DNA of 64,000 bases from contig NZ_JAKCFA010000012.1 in assembly GCF_024198215.1 (NCBI RefSeq), positions 1 to 64,000 of the forward strand, given 5' to 3'. Shown piece after piece: positions 13,879-22,661 of this stretch (the first letter of the stretch is position 1; every line of letters begins with the position of its first letter). The position numbers and the translations under genes are program-made. Below the pieces are notes generated by a model that saw only the letters and a list, made by a program, of their open reading frames with translations, had not been told where the DNA came from and did not search any database. This stretch comes from Myxococcus qinghaiensis. Its GTDB lineage: Bacteria; Myxococcota; Myxococcia; Myxococcales; Myxococcaceae.

Positions 13879-15939
13879 ATGACGACCGACAATCAGCAGG
13901 ACGTGCTGAGCATCAACACCATCCGCACCCTGGCCATGGATGCGGTACAGCAAGCCCACTCGGGTCACCCGGGGGCTCCCATGTCCCTGGCCCCCGTCGC
14001 CTACCAGCTCTGGCAACAAGAGCTCCGGTATGACCCGTCCCACCCCATCTGGCCCGACCGCGACCGCTTCATCCTCTCCAACGGCCACGCGTCCATGCTC
14101 CTCTACGCCCTGCTCCACCTGGCAGGCGTCAAGCGCGTCACCCGCGACTACAAAGTAGAAGACGCCCTCAGCGTCTCGCTCGAGGACATCCAGAAGTTCC
14201 GCCAACTCGACTCCGCCACCCCCGGCCACCCCGAGTACCGGTGGACCAGCGGCGTCGAAACCACCACCGGCCCCCTGGGCCAGGGTGTCGCCAACAGCGT
14301 GGGCATGGCCATCGCCAGCCGCTGGCTCGCCGGCCACTTCAACAAGCCCGGCTTCGAGATGTTCTCCCATGACGTCTACGCCATCTGCGGCGACGGCGAC
14401 CTCATGGAAGGCGTCGCCTCCGAGGCCGCCTCCATCGCCGGCCACCTCCAGCTCCCCAACCTCTGCTGGCTCTACGACTCCAACCACATCTCCATCGACG
14501 GCAGCACCGACCTCGCCTTCACCGAGGACGTGGGCCGCCGCTTCGAGGGCTACGGCTGGCGCGTCCTCCGCGTCCCCGACGCCAACGATTTGACCGTCCT
14601 CGGCGAGTCCCTCCACGCCTTCAAGACCCTGCGCGGCAAGCCCACCCTCATCATCGTCACCACCCAAATCGCCTACGGCGCCCCCAAGCTCCAGGGCTCC
14701 TCCAAGGCCCACGGCGAGCCGCTCGGCGACGAGGAGATCAAGGGCACCAAGCGCAACTACGGCTGGCCCGAGGACGCGAAGTTCCTGGTCCCCGAGGGCG
14801 TCCGCGAGCGCTTCCAGGAGCGCATGGGCGCCCGCGGCAAGTCCCTGCGCGAGGCGTGGGACGCTCGCTTCGTCGAGTACCAGAAGCAGTTCCCCGAGCT
14901 CGCCGACGAGCTGACCCGCATGCAGCGCCGTGAAGCCCCCAAGGGCTGGGACTCCGAGCTGCCCACGTTCCCCACCGACGCCAAGGGCATGGCCACCCGC
15001 GAGTCCAGCGGCAAGGTGCTCAACGCCGTCGCCAAGAACTACCCGTGGATGGTGGGCGGCTCGGCCGACCTCAACCCGTCCACGAAGACGTACATCAACG
15101 GCTCCGAGTCCATGAAGCCCGGCGACCTCTCCGGCCGCAACATCCACTTCGGCGTGCGCGAACACGCCATGGGCTCCATCGTCAACGGCCTGTGCCTCAG
15201 CAAGGTGCGCGGCTACGGCGCCACGTTCCTCATCTTCAGTGAGTACGAGCGCCCCGCCATCCGCCTCTCCTCCCTGATGGAACTGCCCGCACTCCACATC
15301 TTCACCCACGACTCCATCGGCCTGGGCGAGGACGGCCCCACCCACCAGCCCGTGGAACAGCTCGCCAGCCTGCGCGCGATTCCGGGCCTCATCGTCCTGC
15401 GCCCCGCCGACGCCAACGAAGTCGTCGAGGCCTGGCGGGTCATCGGCCAGCAGAAGAGCCACCCCGTCGTCCTCGTCCTCACCCGCCAGCCCGTGCCCAC
15501 CGTGGACCGCTCCAAGTACGGCGCGGCCTCCGGCGTCGCCAAGGGCGGCTACGTGCTCGCGGACGCCGAGGGCGGCAAGCCGGAGCTCGTCCTCATCGGC
15601 ACCGGCAGCGAAGTGGCCCTGTGCATGGACGCCCACGACAAGCTCACCGCCGAGGGCATCAAGTCCCGCGTCGTCAGCCTCCCCTCGTGGGAGCTCTTCG
15701 AGCAGCAGCCCCAGGAGTACCGCGACAGCGTCCTGCCTCCCTCCGTGCGCGCCCGCGTCGCCGTGGAGAAGGGCGCCGCCTTCGGCTGGGAGCGCTGGGT
15801 CGGCTTCGATGGCGGCATCGTCGCCATGCGCAGCTTCGGCGCCTCCGCCCCCATCAAGGCCCTCCAGCAGAAGTTCGGCTTCACCGTCGACAACGTGGTG
15901 AAGGTGGCCAAGGCCACCCTGGCCAAGTCGAAGGCGTAG
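13879..15939 (+). CDS. tkt: Transketolase
   Basis: A 686-residue TPP enzyme of the pentose phosphate and Calvin-type pathways that moves two-carbon units between sugars. Visible parts are the N-terminal AHSGHPGAPMSLAPVAYQLW, the TPP-binding GDGDLMEGVASEA...N, the pyrimidine-domain FGVREHAMGSIVNG, and the phosphate/substrate segment HDSIGLGEDGPTHQPVEQLA. The C-terminal domain is complete (AFGWERWVGFDG). Length is normal for bacterial transketolase. GAGAGGACCTC precedes the ATG. It is monocistronic, with a strong stem-loop 38 bp after the stop. Confidence 0.97.
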   Translation: MTTDNQQDVLSINTIRTLAMDAVQQAHSGHPGAPMSLAPVAYQLWQQELRYDPSHPIWPDRDRFILSNGHASMLLYALLHLAGVKRVTRDYKVEDALSVSLEDIQKFRQLDSATPGHPEYRWTSGVETTTGPLGQGVANSVGMAIASRWLAGHFNKPGFEMFSHDVYAICGDGDLMEGVASEAASIAGHLQLPNLCWLYDSNHISIDGSTDLAFTEDVGRRFEGYGWRVLRVPDANDLTVLGESLHAFKTLRGKPTLIIVTTQIAYGAPKLQGSSKAHGEPLGDEEIKGTKRNYGWPEDAKFLVPEGVRERFQERMGARGKSLREAWDARFVEYQKQFPELADELTRMQRREAPKGWDSELPTFPTDAKGMATRESSGKVLNAVAKNYPWMVGGSADLNPSTKTYINGSESMKPGDLSGRNIHFGVREHAMGSIVNGLCLSKVRGYGATFLIFSEYERPAIRLSSLMELPALHIFTHDSIGLGEDGPTHQPVEQLASLRAIPGLIVLRPADANEVVEAWRVIGQQKSHPVVLVLTRQPVPTVDRSKYGAASGVAKGGYVLADAEGGKPELVLIGTGSEVALCMDAHDKLTAEGIKSRVVSLPSWELFEQQPQEYRDSVLPPSVRARVAVEKGAAFGWERWVGFDGGIVAMRSFGASAPIKALQQKFGFTVDNVVKVAKATLAKSKA

Positions 15940-15976
15940 CCACCCGCGCGCTCCTCGAGGCGCCGCTGAAAAAGAC

Positions 15977-16014
15977 AAGGGCCCCGGACCATCCCCCAAC
16001 GGTCCGGGGCCCTT
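15977..16014. terminator. Strong bidirectional terminator after tkt
   Basis: AAGGGCCCCGGACC-(10 nt)-GGTCCGGGGCCCTT is a perfect 14-bp stem. On the minus strand it is followed by TTGTCTTTTT, and on the plus strand by CTTGCTTC. It can end tkt from the left and the gene at 16545 from the right. Confidence 0.85.
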
Positions 16015-16076
16015 CTTGCTTCAGTCCTCTGTCACTCCCAGACCTTCGCCGACAGCGTCCTGCCAAAAGAAAGTGA

Positions 16077-16102
16077 CTCGGACCATCCCCCAACAGCCCG
16101 AG
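16077..16102 (-). terminator. Second terminator of a tandem set with the same loop
   Basis: CTCGG...CCGAG encloses the 11-mer CATCCCCCAAC (16084-16094). On the minus strand the stem is followed by the T-rich TCACTTTCTTTTGG. It serves the minus-strand gene at 16545. Confidence 0.6.
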
Positions 16103-16146
16103 CACCCGAGGCCCCTCTTAAGAAGGGCGTCGCATCAAGAAAAGGC

Positions 16147-16174
16147 CCCCGACTCATCCCCCAACAAGCCGGGG
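16147..16174 (-). terminator. First terminator reached from the gene at 16545
   Basis: CCCCG...CGGGG encloses the same CATCCCCCAAC (16155-16165). On the minus strand it is followed by CCTTTTCTTG. From 16175 to 16544 there is also a GGGGAGCC/GGCTCCCC hairpin (16171-16194) but no gene. Confidence 0.6.
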
Positions 16175-16544
16175 AGCCCGAACCGCGGCTCCCCTCCATG
16201 CACGGGAGCCGCGGTGTGCAAATCATCGCGGGTCCACGGGAGCCCCTTGCCCGACTCGAGGCCCCCCGGCCCCGGTCGCTCCCGCGTCCCACCCAAAAGT
16301 CCGCACCCTCTCGCCACCCGTCTCCCCGCCTCACCCCGGTGCGGTCGTCGTGCCACGGTGCCGCTCACTCCAGGACTTCATTGCATCGTGCATGCCGAGC
16401 TTCGGTGCACACGTCAGGTCCAGGTGGGCGGGTCGCCGGCCGACCACCTGGCCCTGTCGGAGATGGGGGCCTGATGAGCCCGGCCCCTTCCTCTCCACCC
16501 GGTCCCTATCACCGGGTGGTGTTGCTCGACTCGCGCCGCGGAAG

Positions 16545-17999
16545 TCAGGCGGCGATGAAGCGCGGGGGAGGACGCACCACGCTGAGCTGCTCCATCTCCT
16601 TCACCATCTTCTTGAAGTCGGCGTCCGGGATGCCCGTCTGGCCCTTGGCCAGGGACTGGGTCGCGTACTTCTCGTAGGTGTCCACCACCTTGCGCGCGTC
16701 CGGGCTGAGGCGGTCGTAGTTCTGGCGCGCCCACTTCTGGAAGTCCGCGAACTCCACCCCGGCCGCCTGGCCGTCGAAGTCACCGGCGCCCTTGTTGATG
16801 GCGTTCGTGAGGTCCTTGGCGGAGATCTTCCCGGTCTTCCCATCCAGCGTCTCCAGCGCGGTGCGCATCGAGTCATCACGGAAGGTCTTGTGCTGCGAGG
16901 CGTCCTTCACCATCGCGTCGAAGTCCGTCTTGTCCATGCCCTCGGGGCCGGCCGCCTCGGCGTGCTGCTGGTACGTCTCCATCACCTTCTGCGCCTCGGG
17001 CGTCAGCCGGTCCTTGTTCTTCTCCGCCCACTTCTGGAACTCGGCCAGCTCCTTGGTGGAGTTGCCGTCCGCGTCGCCCGCGCCCTGCTTGATGGCGCCG
17101 AGCAGGTCCTCACCAGAGATGGGCCCGTTCTCCTTGTCCAGCGTCGCCAGCGACTCGCGAGCGCTCACGTCGCCCACGCTCTTGAAGTCCTTCATCATCT
17201 TGGACCACTCGGTGGTGTTCAGGTCCTTGTCGCCCGTGGCCATCGCCTTGGTCGCGTGCTTCTCGAACTTGCCCATCACTTCCTTGGCCTCGGGCGACAG
17301 CTTGTCGGCGTTCTTCTTCGCCCAGTCCTGGAAGGCCTTCAGCTCGTCCGCGGTGTTGTTGTCCGCGTCCTTCGTGCCCTTGCGGATGGCCTTCGCCATG
17401 TCATCGCCGGAGATGGGCTTGGGCAGCGAGTCCAGGCCCGCGAGCGCCTTCTCCGCGCCCTTGTCGCCCACGCCCTTCATGTCGTTGATCATCTTCCGCC
17501 AGTCGCCGTCCGTGTGGCCGTTGGCATTCCTCTCCGCGGCGAACTTGGAGAAGCGGTCCATCACCTGCTTGGCCTCGGGCGTGAGGCGGTCCTGGTTCTT
17601 CTCCGCCCACTCCGCGAACGCGCGGTACTCGCCCTTCGCCGCCTGGCCGTCGTGGTCACCCGTGCCGCGCTGGATGGCCTTGGTGAGCTGGTCCGCGGTG
17701 ATGGGGCCCTTCGTCTTGTCCAGCTTGTTCGTCTCGCTCAGCGCGCCCAGGTCCAGCGGGCTCCACTCGTTCGGCAGCGGCTTGGACGGGAAGCACCCAC
17801 CCTTGTCGAAGGTGTCGGCGCCCGGGCGGCCCGCCTGCTGGTGCTGCGCGTGGTGCTTCATCACGTGGCGCAGGTCCTTCAGCAACTGGTGCTCCTTCAC
17901 CAACGCACGCTCCAACTTGCCCTCGAGCTTCTCGAGCTTGGACTCGGTGCGAGCCAGGGTCTTCTGCACGGCGGGGTTGAACGTGGAGGTGATGGCCAT
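16545..17999 (-). CDS. Four-repeat protein with EF-hand-like loops
   Basis: A 484-residue protein without a signal peptide. Residues 10-55 are a charged coiled coil (LEKLEGKLERALVKEHQLL). Four repeats of about 95 residues follow, starting near 90, 188, 284 and 383. Each has LTxAI-x-KG, then an acidic loop (GTGDHDGQAAKGEY, GTKDADNNTADEL, GAGDADGNSTKEL, GAGDFDGQAAGVEF), then an F-x-x-WA-x-KN-x-D-x-L(T/S)PEA helix. The acidic loops look like EF-hand D-x-D-x-N/G sites, so calcium binding is inferred. No family is recognised. CGGAG precedes the chosen Met. Confidence 0.8.
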   Translation of the reverse strand: MAITSTFNPAVQKTLARTESKLEKLEGKLERALVKEHQLLKDLRHVMKHHAQHQQAGRPGADTFDKGGCFPSKPLPNEWSPLDLGALSETNKLDKTKGPITADQLTKAIQRGTGDHDGQAAKGEYRAFAEWAEKNQDRLTPEAKQVMDRFSKFAAERNANGHTDGDWRKMINDMKGVGDKGAEKALAGLDSLPKPISGDDMAKAIRKGTKDADNNTADELKAFQDWAKKNADKLSPEAKEVMGKFEKHATKAMATGDKDLNTTEWSKMMKDFKSVGDVSARESLATLDKENGPISGEDLLGAIKQGAGDADGNSTKELAEFQKWAEKNKDRLTPEAQKVMETYQQHAEAAGPEGMDKTDFDAMVKDASQHKTFRDDSMRTALETLDGKTGKISAKDLTNAINKGAGDFDGQAAGVEFADFQKWARQNYDRLSPDARKVVDTYEKYATQSLAKGQTGIPDADFKKMVKEMEQLSVVRPPPRFIAA

Positions 18000-18129
18000 T
18001 TGGGTTTCTCCGAGTAAGTCGTTGTGAGCACCCCTATTGCTCGCGGCGTGCCACACATCTCCCACGGTCACCCACTTCCACTTCCTTTATGTTTTCAAGG
18101 GGTTGCGCGAAGGCACTCCTGTCCTCGGG

Positions 18130-18203
18130 GGTGGTGACAACTGTCACCACCGATGACAACCGTCACCAGGGGGGAGGCCCCCCAGGTGGTGACTGGAGTC
18201 ACC
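18130..18203. promoter_or_regulatory. Cluster of GTGAC/GTCAC palindromes
   Basis: Three inverted repeats of one type occur in 74 bp: GGTGGTGACA-AC-TGTCACCACC (18130-18151, perfect 10-2-10), an imperfect TGACAACCGTCACCA copy around 18154-18168, and GGTGACT-GG-AGTCACC (18188-18203, overlapping the GNAT stop). They lie upstream of the minus-strand repeat protein and at the end of the GNAT gene. They could be operator sites for the former or a terminator for the latter. Confidence 0.5.
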
Positions 18204-18798
18204 GGATCCGCTTGCGCGGGGCCTTCAGCGCCTTGCGCATGCGCTGCTTGCCCTGGGGCCGCTCGGCCGCCAACGCGAAGCCCTGTCTTTCAAAGAGCGG
18301 CACCGTGCCCGTGTACGCGGACGCATTGGAGATACGCGCGAGGCCCTGGGGGCGTTTCACCGGATATCCCTCCACGGTGCGCACGCCGCGTTGACGCATC
18401 ACGTCCAGCGCGGACTTCAGCAGCACCGTGGCGACGCCCTCGCCTCGGAAGTCCTTGTGGATGAAGAAGCAGGGCACCGACCAGACGTCGTCCGCGTCGT
18501 CACACTTGAAGCTCGGCGCCCTGTCGAGGCGCGGGAAGCTCCGGCGCGGCCCCAGCGTGAGCCAGCCCACGGGTTGGCCGTCCACGAAGGCCAGCAGGCC
18601 CTGGGCCTTGCCCTCCTCCACCAGCGCCTTCATCCGCTGCTTCGCGTCCGGACCCTTCACGTCCGCGTAGCGCTCGCCCGCCTCCAGCCGCCAGAACATG
18701 CACCAGCAGCCCGCGCACGCGCCGTTCTTCCCGAACAGCGCCTCGAGCGCCGGCCACAGCTTCGGCGTCAGCTCCTGAATCTCGATGTCGAGTGCCAT
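18199..18798 (-). CDS. GNAT family N-acetyltransferase
   Basis: A 199-residue GNAT-fold protein. The acetyl-CoA binding motif is FFIHKDFRGEGVATVLLKSAL (R/Q-x-x-G-x-G/A type), followed by the usual C-terminal VPLFERQGFALAAER. An N-terminal GACAGCWCMFWR holds three Cys and marks a GNAT subset often annotated only as acetyltransferase. The substrate is unknown. The chosen Met precedes the first strand LDIEIQELTP. It begins 43 bp after truB on the same strand and may be cotranscribed. The C-terminal tail is very basic (KQRMRKALKAPRKRIR). Confidence 0.85.
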   Translation of the reverse strand: MALDIEIQELTPKLWPALEALFGKNGACAGCWCMFWRLEAGERYADVKGPDAKQRMKALVEEGKAQGLLAFVDGQPVGWLTLGPRRSFPRLDRAPSFKCDDADDVWSVPCFFIHKDFRGEGVATVLLKSALDVMRQRGVRTVEGYPVKRPQGLARISNASAYTGTVPLFERQGFALAAERPQGKQRMRKALKAPRKRIR

Positions 18799-18841
18799 GC
18801 GCGGAAAGGTAGTGGGCCTTCGTGCGTGAGGCACCCCTTCG

Positions 18842-19735
18842 TCACAGGCCGCCGCGCAGCTCCTGCTCGCTCCACAACGCGCCGTCCCGCTCGCGCAGCA
18901 GGAACGTGAGCCGGCCCTGATGGAAACCTCGCACGGGCGCCTCGGGGTCCGGGAAGCCTGGCGGCAGGCGCCAGTCGGGAGGCAGTGTGCCACTCAGCGG
19001 GATGGAGCGCTCCCGGCGCAGTTCGCCCACCTCCAGGTCCGTGAGGGGACGAGCGCGGGCCCAGGGCAACAACGCGCGCCCGTGTGAGCCCACGCGCGTC
19101 GCCGGGGGCGGGTCGGTCCATGGGCCTATCGCCGTGCGCCGCAACGTGGACAGGTGCGCGCCACAGCCGAGCACTCGCCCCACGTCTCTTGCGAGCGAGC
19201 GGACGTAATAGCCCCCGCGACACGTCAGCGTCAGGCGACTGGAGCGCGGCAGGTCGTGCGAGAGCCACCGCGCTGAATGCAGATACACGCGCGAGGGCGG
19301 CAGCTCCACCACCTCGCCTCGGTGTGCCTTGCGATAGGCCGGCTCTCCGCCCACCTTCTTGGCGCTCGTGGCCGGCGGCACCTGCTCGTGCCAGCCCACG
19401 AAGGGCGCGAGCGCGGCGTCGAGCAACCCGGGCGTCAGGCGTGACACGTCCCCCTGAAGCACGGGCTTGCCGTGCAGGTCTCCCGTGTCCGTCTCCGTGC
19501 CCCAGACCACGTCCGCTTCGTACGTCTTGGGCACCGCGTGCAGCAGCTCGAACAGCCGCGTGGTCTGCCCCACCAGCACCAGGAGCAGGCCTTCCGCGAA
19601 CGGGTCCAACGTCCCACCGTGGCATATCGGCAGGCGCTTGCCCGGCACGGCTCGCGCCTCTTCCAGGAAGGACTGCACCACCGAGAAGCTCGTGGGCCCC
19701 ACCGGCTTGTGCACACTGTAGAGGCCCGGCGTCAT
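18842..19735 (-). CDS. truB: tRNA pseudouridine(55) synthase
   Basis: A 297-residue TruB-type synthase that makes pseudouridine at position 55 in the T-loop of tRNA. Family motifs are HKPVGPTS near the start, HGGTLDPFAEGLL with catalytic Asp44, KTYEADVVWGTETDTGD, and the RGGYYVRSLARDVG block. The second half is shorter and less typical than E. coli TruB and has no clear PUA domain. Unlike many truB genes it is not beside rbfA or infB here, so this could be a second, specialised copy. Confidence 0.88.
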   Translation of the reverse strand: MTPGLYSVHKPVGPTSFSVVQSFLEEARAVPGKRLPICHGGTLDPFAEGLLLVLVGQTTRLFELLHAVPKTYEADVVWGTETDTGDLHGKPVLQGDVSRLTPGLLDAALAPFVGWHEQVPPATSAKKVGGEPAYRKAHRGEVVELPPSRVYLHSARWLSHDLPRSSRLTLTCRGGYYVRSLARDVGRVLGCGAHLSTLRRTAIGPWTDPPPATRVGSHGRALLPWARARPLTDLEVGELRRERSIPLSGTLPPDWRLPPGFPDPEAPVRGFHQGRLTFLLRERDGALWSEQELRGGL

Positions 19736-19780
19736 GCGTGCTCCCGACGGAGAACTCGCGTCATGGACTCCGCGACGTGC

Positions 19781-20929
19781 TCAACCACCCCGGTCCTCTT
19801 CTTCCTCTTCCTCTTCCTCGACGAAGTCGGAGGAATCGCCATCCAGGGCTCCCTCCACCTGCGTGGCTCCGTCCCGCTTCACCAGATACACGGGCGAACA
19901 GCGTGAGGCCTGCGCCACCGTGCGCGCCAGGGGCTCCGCGTGCGTCGTCACCCAGACCTGGCTGTCCTTCGCCGCCCTCAGCACGAGTCTCCCCAGTGGC
20001 TCCAACAGGTCTGGATGCAGGCTCGTCTCCGGTTCGTTCAACGCGAGGAACGGCGGAGGGCGCGGACTCAAGAGCGCCGCCAGCAAGCAGAGGTAGCGCA
20101 ACGTTCCATCGGACAGCTCGGTCGCGGCCATGGGCCGGCTCAACCCCGGCATGTGCATGAACAGACTGAAGCGCCCTTCACTGGACTGGACCTCCAGCCG
20201 AGCCCCCGGGAACGCATCGTCGATGCCCTGCTCCAGACCGCGCGTGTCGCCAATCCGGAGGATGGTCAGCAGCGCCGCCGCCAGGTCCGCGCCGTCATGC
20301 GCCAGCACCGGCGTCCTCACGCCCACGCGCGGATGCCGCATGGCCGCGTCCGGGTCCGTGCGGAAGTGGTGATAGAAACGCCACGCGGCGAACGTGCGCT
20401 GCACCTCCGACAAGCGCGGGAAACGGTGCGGCTCGCCCAACTGGTCCAGCACCGACTCCGAGTTCCAGAGCTGCGTGGGAAACGTCACCCGCTTCCCGTC
20501 GGCGTCCCGCATGAAGGCCGTGCGGTCCTTGCGCTCCATCAGCACCACCTTCCGCCCCCCGGACCAGGCCCACAGGTGCTCCGACTTCACCTCCGGGTCC
20601 AGCTTGAAGGGGTCCCCGGAGCGCTGGATGTGGGGGACGATGCCGCAGCTCAGCTCATACGCCAGCTCGCCCATCTCCACCTGCACCGTCAGCCGCACCG
20701 GCTGCTTCGCGCCCCGCGAACCCGCCCACAGCACGCTCGGCGTACCGCCCTCTTCCGCCAGGGTGCGCGCGAGCCTCCCCTCCGACGCCGCCACCAACAG
20801 GTACAGCGCGCGGTACAGGTTCGTCTTGCCACTGCCGTTGGCCCCGACAATGACATTCACCGGGCCCAGCTCCAGCGAGAGCTGACGCACCGAGCGGTAT
20901 CCGGAAATCCGCAAGCGCTGGATGGGCAT
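19781..20929 (-). CDS. RecF/OLD-like AAA ATPase
   Basis: A 382-residue SMC/RecF-type ATPase. Walker A is GANGSGKT (29-36), the signature is ATELSDGTLRYLCLLAALLS, and Walker B with D-loop is FLALNEPETSLHPDLLEPLG, followed by VWVTTHAEPL. The mid part (about 100-250) is a lid domain. There is no TOPRIM nuclease at the C-terminus, where OLD proteins have one; instead it ends in a run of acidic residues. Relatives include stand-alone ATPases of DNA repair or defence. The Met of MPIQRLRISGYRS was chosen as the family start. Confidence 0.85.
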   Translation of the reverse strand: MPIQRLRISGYRSVRQLSLELGPVNVIVGANGSGKTNLYRALYLLVAASEGRLARTLAEEGGTPSVLWAGSRGAKQPVRLTVQVEMGELAYELSCGIVPHIQRSGDPFKLDPEVKSEHLWAWSGGRKVVLMERKDRTAFMRDADGKRVTFPTQLWNSESVLDQLGEPHRFPRLSEVQRTFAAWRFYHHFRTDPDAAMRHPRVGVRTPVLAHDGADLAAALLTILRIGDTRGLEQGIDDAFPGARLEVQSSEGRFSLFMHMPGLSRPMAATELSDGTLRYLCLLAALLSPRPPPFLALNEPETSLHPDLLEPLGRLVLRAAKDSQVWVTTHAEPLARTVAQASRCSPVYLVKRDGATQVEGALDGDSSDFVEEEEEEEEDRGG

Positions 20930-21071
20930 CGAGCACCCCACCCTAGCGCGCCCACCTCCCACCGCAACGGTGCTCTGGTGGTCCGTCACACTCGCGACGG
21001 ACCAGGCACTCCACCCGAGGGAGCACGCCACGTGGACGCGTGCCCCTCGGGTCCTTCAGCCAGCGCGACGA

Positions 21072-22502
21072 CTACCGACGACGCAGCTGCTTCTCGTAGC
21101 TCCGGCTCAGCTTGCCCTCGGTGACCGCGGGCACGTGCACCGGCGCATCCGCCCACTCGGCCAGCCGCTCGAAGTAGAAGGTGCGCTGCGGCTCGGGCAG
21201 CGCGGTCAGCGTCCCGTAGAAGCCGATGCCCGCCGGGTCCACGATGCGGTACGAGTCATTCCTGGAGCTCACGCCAAAGGCCGAGGCACTCCACGGGCTC
21301 AGCGCTCCGTCGACGATGAGCACGCGCCGGGCGTGCAGCCGCGTCCACAGCTCCAGCTTGAGCAGCGGCACCGGGTTGTAGACCTTCGCCACGCCCGTGG
21401 GCGGCAGGAACGTGGGCACCTGCCCGCCCGGGTAGCGCAGCAGGGGCCACAGCTCCGCCTCCGGATACAACGGCGCGCCCAGCTCCGTGGCGCACTGGTA
21501 GCTCTCCGGTCCCACCGGGCTGTTCAGCGCCTGGTCGGAGAACGTGTACGCGGGGCCCGCCACCAGGTCCACGAAGGCGAACAGCTCCTCGGCCGACACC
21601 GTGGGTCCCGGAATCGTGTCGCAGTCGTACGGCGCCAGCCCCATGTACTCCCAGAAGTTGAAGGGCAGCCGCACCACGCTGAACTCGAACGCCTTGTCCA
21701 CGCCCAGCGTGTCGAAGGTGAAGCCCCACTCCACCTGCGCCGCCAACAGCGGCGTCAGCTCCGCGCGCCGCTCCAGCGCCGCGCGCTGCACCGCCTTCAG
21801 CTTGTTCCGGCACGCCGCGTCCCCCACGTTCGCCAGGAAGTGCGGCACGCGGACATCCTGCAACCCCAGGCTGTGCCGCTCCGCGTAGGGAATCGTTCCC
21901 TCCACGTCGTTCGGATAGAAGTAGCGGTGCAGCAGCGCCGCCGTGCCGCCCCGGAACACGCCCGTGGACAGCCAGCGCGCGCCGTAAATCGTCTTGAACA
22001 CCTCCACCACGCGGTGCGCGTCCGCCGCGGACTGCCAGACATCCAGGAGCTTCCAGTCGCGCGAAGCGGGCGTCGACGTGCCGTAGAAGCGGTGCTCCAC
22101 CGTCACCTGGTTGCCCTTCAACAAGTCCACTGGCTCCGCGGCGATGGGCTCCGCGAAGATTTCAGCGCCCTCCGTGTCGATGACCATGGGCGCCGTCACC
22201 GAGCGGTGGAACAGCGTCATGCGCTGGAGGAACTTCTCTCCTCCCGGGTTGCGGTGGTCCGCGGGCTGCTCGAAGTCGAGCGTGAAGAAGCGAAAGTCGT
22301 CGACGTACTCGTCGCCCAGAATCGTGACGCCCGGCAGCGCCTCCAGCCGCGCGCGGATGTCGTCGTCGATGGCGCGCACATCCGACAGCGCCTCGCCCTC
22401 CACTCCCTCGCGGCCCGCCCCCGACGTGTCACCACAGGCCGCCAGCAGCGCTACCGCCAGCGCTCCCACCACGCCTCGAAATCGATACGTCACTCCCCAC
22501 AT
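21072..22502 (-). CDS. S37-like peptidase-fold lipoprotein lacking the catalytic triad
   Basis: A 476-residue lipoprotein (lipobox LLAACG, Cys23). The fold matches the PS-10 / S37 tripeptidyl aminopeptidase group: FFTLDFEQPADHRNPGGEKFLQR, VTVEHRFYG, DWKLLDVWQSAADAHR, and HRYFYPNDVEGTI. In active members, as I recall them, the nucleophile sits in TG-x-S-KGG; here it is STGVFRGG, with Phe183. The NDPWS aspartate is replaced (ALSPWSASAF, Ser402) and the PGGNHG histidine is missing (DPAGIGFYG). It is therefore probably a non-catalytic relative on the cell surface or in the periplasm. Confidence 0.82.
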   Translation of the reverse strand: MWGVTYRFRGVVGALAVALLAACGDTSGAGREGVEGEALSDVRAIDDDIRARLEALPGVTILGDEYVDDFRFFTLDFEQPADHRNPGGEKFLQRMTLFHRSVTAPMVIDTEGAEIFAEPIAAEPVDLLKGNQVTVEHRFYGTSTPASRDWKLLDVWQSAADAHRVVEVFKTIYGARWLSTGVFRGGTAALLHRYFYPNDVEGTIPYAERHSLGLQDVRVPHFLANVGDAACRNKLKAVQRAALERRAELTPLLAAQVEWGFTFDTLGVDKAFEFSVVRLPFNFWEYMGLAPYDCDTIPGPTVSAEELFAFVDLVAGPAYTFSDQALNSPVGPESYQCATELGAPLYPEAELWPLLRYPGGQVPTFLPPTGVAKVYNPVPLLKLELWTRLHARRVLIVDGALSPWSASAFGVSSRNDSYRIVDPAGIGFYGTLTALPEPQRTFYFERLAEWADAPVHVPAVTEGKLSRSYEKQLRRR

Positions 22503-22661
22503 GTCTCGCTCCTCTCGATGAACCCAGTCACTCGCGTCCCTTCGGGACCAGCCCGGACATTCTCACAAAACGAGAATTATAGGCCATCCGAGAAAATACA
22601 CCGTGGATGTGGCGCGCCGAAGGACCTCGGGAGAAGTCCTCCGGTGGGCCGGCGGGGGCAT

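Noticed and set aside
11056-15999. A 1647-codon open frame on the minus strand opposite moxR, vwa and tkt
   Set aside because: It lies antisense to three clear genes with full family motifs. In DNA of this GC content, stops are rare in the frame complementary to high-GC3 genes. Its sequence is low-complexity (Gly/Ala/Val/His) with no domain.
16016-16544. Short plus and minus frames between tkt and the repeat protein
   Set aside because: They overlap terminator hairpins, have no ribosome site and are Pro/Arg/Ser-rich.
18842-19735. truB as part of a ribosome maturation operon
   Set aside because: Neighbours are a GNAT gene and a RecF-like ATPase; no rbfA, infB or rpsO is present.
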